This document shows, one piece after another, positions 4,946 to 7,240 of a stretch of 7,240 nt of DNA. Source of the stretch: Promethearchaeota archaeon (GTDB taxonomy: Archaea; Asgardarchaeota; Lokiarchaeia; Sigyniarchaeales; SOKP01); NCBI GenBank assembly GCA_019894815.1, contig JAGXNU010000106.1, positions 1 to 7,240 of the forward strand, given 5' to 3'. Position 1 is the first letter of the stretch, and the number at the start of each line of letters is the position of its first letter. Under the pieces are notes generated by a model. It did not search any database, was not told the DNA's origin, and saw only the letters and a program-made list of their open reading frames with translations. A program made the position numbers and the translations under genes.

Positions 4946-5716
4946 TTGAAAATCGGAATTTTATCGAAACGTAATAAAATGTTTGCTGCTAAAATCAAGA
5001 GATATTTGGAATCAGAAGGTCATATTGTTGAATTATATACCTTAGAGAATTTAAACATCAATCAGTCTCTCCTTAAGAATGATTTTTACATCTTGAAATC
5101 GAAGCACATGTTTTTCCTATATGCGGGTTACTTTTTGGATGGAAATAAAATCCCCGTAATCCCGAATGTAAATCTTTCTTATAGACATAAAAATCGTATC
5201 GAAGCTCATTACTTAATAAAACATGCTGGCTTATTAGGACCAAATGTTTACATGGGCATGGTTGAGGTATTAAAAGCTAAATTAAAGAAAAGTGATTATC
5301 CCCTCATTCAAAAACCTTTAATGGGTTCTGGAAGTAGAGGTGTTAGACTCATTACAAGTTCCGAGGATTTAACTACCGCTGGTGGACCAATATATTTAGA
5401 AAAATATATACAAGGAATTCATTACCTTTCTTATTTTATAGATGATAAAGTATGTGTCTATGAAAAGCTTCCATTATCAAACGAACATTCGCAAGTAAAA
5501 GCTATAGAAATGACTCAAGATTTAATAGATACCACATTACAATGGAAGAATCATTATAACATGCTGTTTGGTCATTTAGATATAGTTAGAGATGAAAAAA
5601 CTAATAAATTATATGTTGTAGATCCAGGGTCTTTTCCTGAATTTTCTAACTGGAATTGTAGTGTAGATCCTGTAAAAGAAGTGTGTCAATTGATCTTAAA
5701 CGAATATGTTAAATAA
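4946..5716 (+). CDS. ATP-grasp protein with a canonical glycine-rich loop
   Basis: A 256-residue soluble protein, 19 bases downstream of the preceding ATP-grasp gene and almost certainly co-transcribed with it. The N-terminal domain runs from KIGILSKRN (2-10) through YILKSK (48-53) and IPVIPN (69-74). The ATP-grasp domain has QKPLMGSGSRGVRL (122-135), combining nucleotide lysine K123 with a textbook glycine-rich loop, then hinge YLEKYIQG (150-157), GHLDIV (209-214) and VVDPGSFPEF (224-233). This loop sets it apart from the other two ATP-grasp proteins in the window. In the last motif the usual D/E-x-N metal site reads D226-P-G, so the asparagine ligand is absent. It may be a RimK-like ligase, a kinase, or a partner with altered metal use. 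The substrate cannot be read. The TTG start is supported by GAGGT 9 bases upstream. Confidence 0.8.
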   Translation: MKIGILSKRNKMFAAKIKRYLESEGHIVELYTLENLNINQSLLKNDFYILKSKHMFFLYAGYFLDGNKIPVIPNVNLSYRHKNRIEAHYLIKHAGLLGPNVYMGMVEVLKAKLKKSDYPLIQKPLMGSGSRGVRLITSSEDLTTAGGPIYLEKYIQGIHYLSYFIDDKVCVYEKLPLSNEHSQVKAIEMTQDLIDTTLQWKNHYNMLFGHLDIVRDEKTNKLYVVDPGSFPEFSNWNCSVDPVKEVCQLILNEYVK

Positions 5717-5743
5717 AGAGTTAAAAGGATAAAGCGCGCTTGA

Positions 5744-6865
5744 TTATTGTTTTTCTTCTGACTCATCTTGTTCTTTTTCAAATTCTCCAACTTTCTGTTC
5801 GATTGAGTCTGCTGTTGCAGCAGGTAATGTCGGTACAGCCATTTTTTCATAGATTTCAATAAATTTAACATTATTGATATCATCTGCCATGTGTGTTTGT
5901 AGATCCATTGCTAATCCAAATTTCACGTAAGTCAGATTTTGAAATAAGAACATCTTCGGAATAATAATTTCAAGATCTTTACTTTTAGTGTCATGGGATA
6001 AAGTAAATTCAGATATATTTTCTTTTGGAATACCCTTTGCAACCATGAAGTATTCAATCTTATCATTGAAATCCTCAATTATATCAATTACCTCTATGTT
6101 GTAATCAATGCTCTGTCCTGCTAATGGGTGATTATAATCCACCACAACCTTTCCTTGATCTACTCTGGTTACAGTACCATGCTGTCCTGTTCCCTTTTTC
6201 ACAAAGTCTTGACCATATTCAGGGTTCTTTCCGTCGTTTAATTTCCTGAACTTGTTGATTCCTATTCGTTCTATTTTTTGCGGATCTCTTTTTCCAAATG
6301 CTTTTGTTGGGGGAATTCTTACAGATTTTTTCTCAAAAAAATTCAAACTTTCCACAGTTTCAGTAAGACCTTCATTCAAAAAACCAGGTTTTCCAGCGAT
6401 AACAAATTCAGGTGTATAATAGCCCTGTTTTGCTTTTTCTTCATCATAGATCCCTGATTTCCTTGCATCTTCTTCGGATGAAACTCGAAAAATCGTCCCT
6501 TTTTGAGTTTTTCCGGTAATTTTTACTAATACAAAATCACCATTCTCAACCTTCTTGCCTTCTAATTTTTTTCGCTTTTCTTGCAATTTCGCCATTTCTT
6601 CTTCAATTGCTTTCTTATCATCTACTTGATCAGCTGAAGTGTCTAATTGAGTTGAGTCTTCATCAGATCCTTCTTTGCTACTACTATCAAGTAAACTTTT
6701 TGCATTTTCTATAAATTTTTCTGCAGAAGCCTTCCCAATCCCCTTTAAATCTATTAAGTCATCAACATTCGAAGCAGCAAGTTTTTCTACTGAATCAATA
6801 CCAGCTTCTACGAGAACGTCAGCTTTTTTACCTAAACCTTTTACGTCTTCTAATTTAAAGCTCAT
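5744..6865 (-). CDS. FKBP-type peptidyl-prolyl isomerase (SlyD/FKBP26-like) with N-terminal HhH domain
   Basis: Cytosolic cis-trans prolyl isomerase and chaperone of the long archaeal FKBP class, 373 residues. An N-terminal tandem helix-hairpin-helix domain (about 4-58) has hairpins GLG (10-12) and GIG (42-44), as in nucleic-acid-binding or protein-docking HhH modules. An acidic serine-rich linker and a charged coiled-coil segment (83-105) follow. The FKBP core starts at GDFVLVKITGKTQKG (109-123) and continues through FEKKSVRIPPTKAFGKRD (177-194). The SlyD insert-in-flap region lies at about 195-245, and the core closes with DYNHPLAGQSIDYNIEVIDI (243-262). The C-terminal alpha/beta domain (265-341) is the extra domain of archaeal FKBP26 proteins, with an acidic tail after it. 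The HhH fusion is the odd part; ordinary archaeal FKBPs start at the core. Convergent with the ATP-grasp pair, 27 bp apart. Confidence 0.93.
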   Translation of the reverse strand: MSFKLEDVKGLGKKADVLVEAGIDSVEKLAASNVDDLIDLKGIGKASAEKFIENAKSLLDSSSKEGSDEDSTQLDTSADQVDDKKAIEEEMAKLQEKRKKLEGKKVENGDFVLVKITGKTQKGTIFRVSSEEDARKSGIYDEEKAKQGYYTPEFVIAGKPGFLNEGLTETVESLNFFEKKSVRIPPTKAFGKRDPQKIERIGINKFRKLNDGKNPEYGQDFVKKGTGQHGTVTRVDQGKVVVDYNHPLAGQSIDYNIEVIDIIEDFNDKIEYFMVAKGIPKENISEFTLSHDTKSKDLEIIIPKMFLFQNLTYVKFGLAMDLQTHMADDINNVKFIEIYEKMAVPTLPAATADSIEQKVGEFEKEQDESEEKQ

Positions 6866-6893
6866 TACAACTCATATCCTAATTCAAAAATAC

Positions 6894-6901
6894 ATTATAA
6901 A
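6894..6901 (-). promoter_or_regulatory. TATA box for the HhH-FKBP gene
   Basis: On the minus strand this reads TTTATAAT, 28 bases from the ATG. The predicted transcription start is near 6870-6873, giving a leader of under 10 bases, so the message is probably leaderless or nearly so. That agrees with the absence of a clear Shine-Dalgarno sequence before the ATG. Confidence 0.5.
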
Positions 6902-6953
6902 TTTAATAAACAGATGAACAATGAAGTATTTGATTGTTTTTAGACTTTGCTGT

Positions 6954-7240
6954 TCATGATACTGGTTTGTACAGAATATTCAAATCTTCAGCATAATTTT
7001 TTACTTCATTAATTTCTTGAGTGGTGGGCCTACGATTAATTTCAGGATATTCATGAGCCAAATATTCGGGTCTATATTGACCCATTATGTTTACAACGCA
7101 TTTCGGAATCTCTCTTGCTATATAATCTAATATTGGCTTAGAACAGCATTCCACGTGATTAGGCATGACCAAGTGCCGAATTATTATTTCCCCACTTCCA
7201 AAATCGTGAATGCGCTTCAAGTTACGAGTTAGTATATCAT
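6954..7240 (-). CDS. PflA/PflX-like radical SAM protein, C-terminal fragment
   Basis: The frame stays open to the window edge, so the gene starts outside; the TTG at 7220 is an internal codon. About 95 residues are visible. IIIRHLVMPNHVECC, then ILDYIAREIPKCVVNIMGQYRP and HEYPEINRRPTTQE, match the C-terminal half of radical SAM proteins homologous to pyruvate formate-lyase activating enzyme (COG1313/PflX-like group). In that pattern the strand ending RHLVxPNH belongs to the TIM-barrel core and MxQYxP is family-typical. The CxxxCxxC iron-sulfur motif lies in the unseen N-terminal part. The usual full length is about 300-400 residues. The target protein or reaction of this family is not settled. 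It lies 88 bases upstream of the HhH-FKBP gene on the same strand, but that gene has its own promoter, so a shared role is not implied. Confidence 0.88.
   Translation of the reverse strand, partial: DILTRNLKRIHDFGSGEIIIRHLVMPNHVECCSKPILDYIAREIPKCVVNIMGQYRPEYLAHEYPEINRRPTTQEINEVKNYAEDLNILYKPVS

Noticed and set aside
5732..5741. 10-bp GC-containing palindrome AAGCGCGCTT between the convergent genes
   Set aside because: It has no loop and short arms, so it is a poor terminator hairpin; probably chance, though it sits in the 27-bp convergent gap.
5686..5883. Minus-strand frame across the end of the third ATP-grasp gene and the end of the FKBP gene
   Set aside because: Composition is low-complexity and basic, and it overlaps two well-supported genes in other frames.
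6675..6917. Plus-strand frame antisense to the HhH domain and the FKBP promoter
   Set aside because: Serine/phenylalanine-rich shadow of the lysine-rich HhH coding strand, with no domain.
6913..6957. ATGAACA / TGTTCAT inverted repeat between the radical SAM and FKBP genes
   Set aside because: The 7-bp arms are 31 bases apart and one overlaps the radical SAM stop codon; not distinctive in this composition.

Overview
The window is A/T-rich (roughly one third G+C by eye) and looks archaeal. It carries an archaeal-type inositol-3-phosphate synthase, a long archaeal SlyD/FKBP26-type prolyl isomerase, the C-terminus of a PflA/PflX-like radical SAM protein, archaeal TATA-like boxes close to the starts, oligo-T gene ends, and several apparent TTG starts. 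Low G+C together with an inositol synthase beside ITPK-like ATP-grasp kinases best fits an Asgard (Lokiarchaeia-like) archaeon. That assignment is an inference from gene content, not proof.

Layout. At 2-391 (+) is the C-terminal third of an MFS transporter whose start lies outside the window, ending at an oligo-T tract. At 544-1635 (+) is inositol-3-phosphate synthase. It converges, across only 11 bp, with a 311-residue ATP-grasp protein at 1647-2582 (-) that has motifs resembling inositol polyphosphate kinases of the ITPK1 family. A 149-bp divergent region (2583-2731) holds a good minus-strand TATA box and an imperfect dyad. It separates this gene from a complete 418-residue MFS transporter at 2732-3988 (+). 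After an oligo-T tract and a strong dyad, two more ATP-grasp proteins follow as a tight pair at 4108-4926 and 4946-5716 (+), both apparently starting with TTG. Convergent to them, at 5744-6865 (-), is a helix-hairpin-helix/FKBP fusion. At 6954-7240 (-) is the 3' end of a radical SAM gene.

How the genes may work together. Ino1 turns glucose 6-phosphate into 1D-myo-inositol 3-phosphate, which can feed archaetidylinositol lipids. The three neighbouring ATP-grasp enzymes, at least one with ITPK-like signatures, raise the possibility of a soluble, lipid-independent route from inositol monophosphate to higher inositol phosphates, with the MFS proteins moving inositol, sugars or related solutes. A competing reading is that the ATP-grasp proteins are RimK-like carboxylate-amine ligases, with or without a cyclitol substrate. 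The FKBP and radical SAM genes look like unrelated housekeeping or accessory neighbours. No tRNA, rRNA, CRISPR array, insertion sequence or integration site was recognised, and no gene-free stretch exceeds 300 bases.
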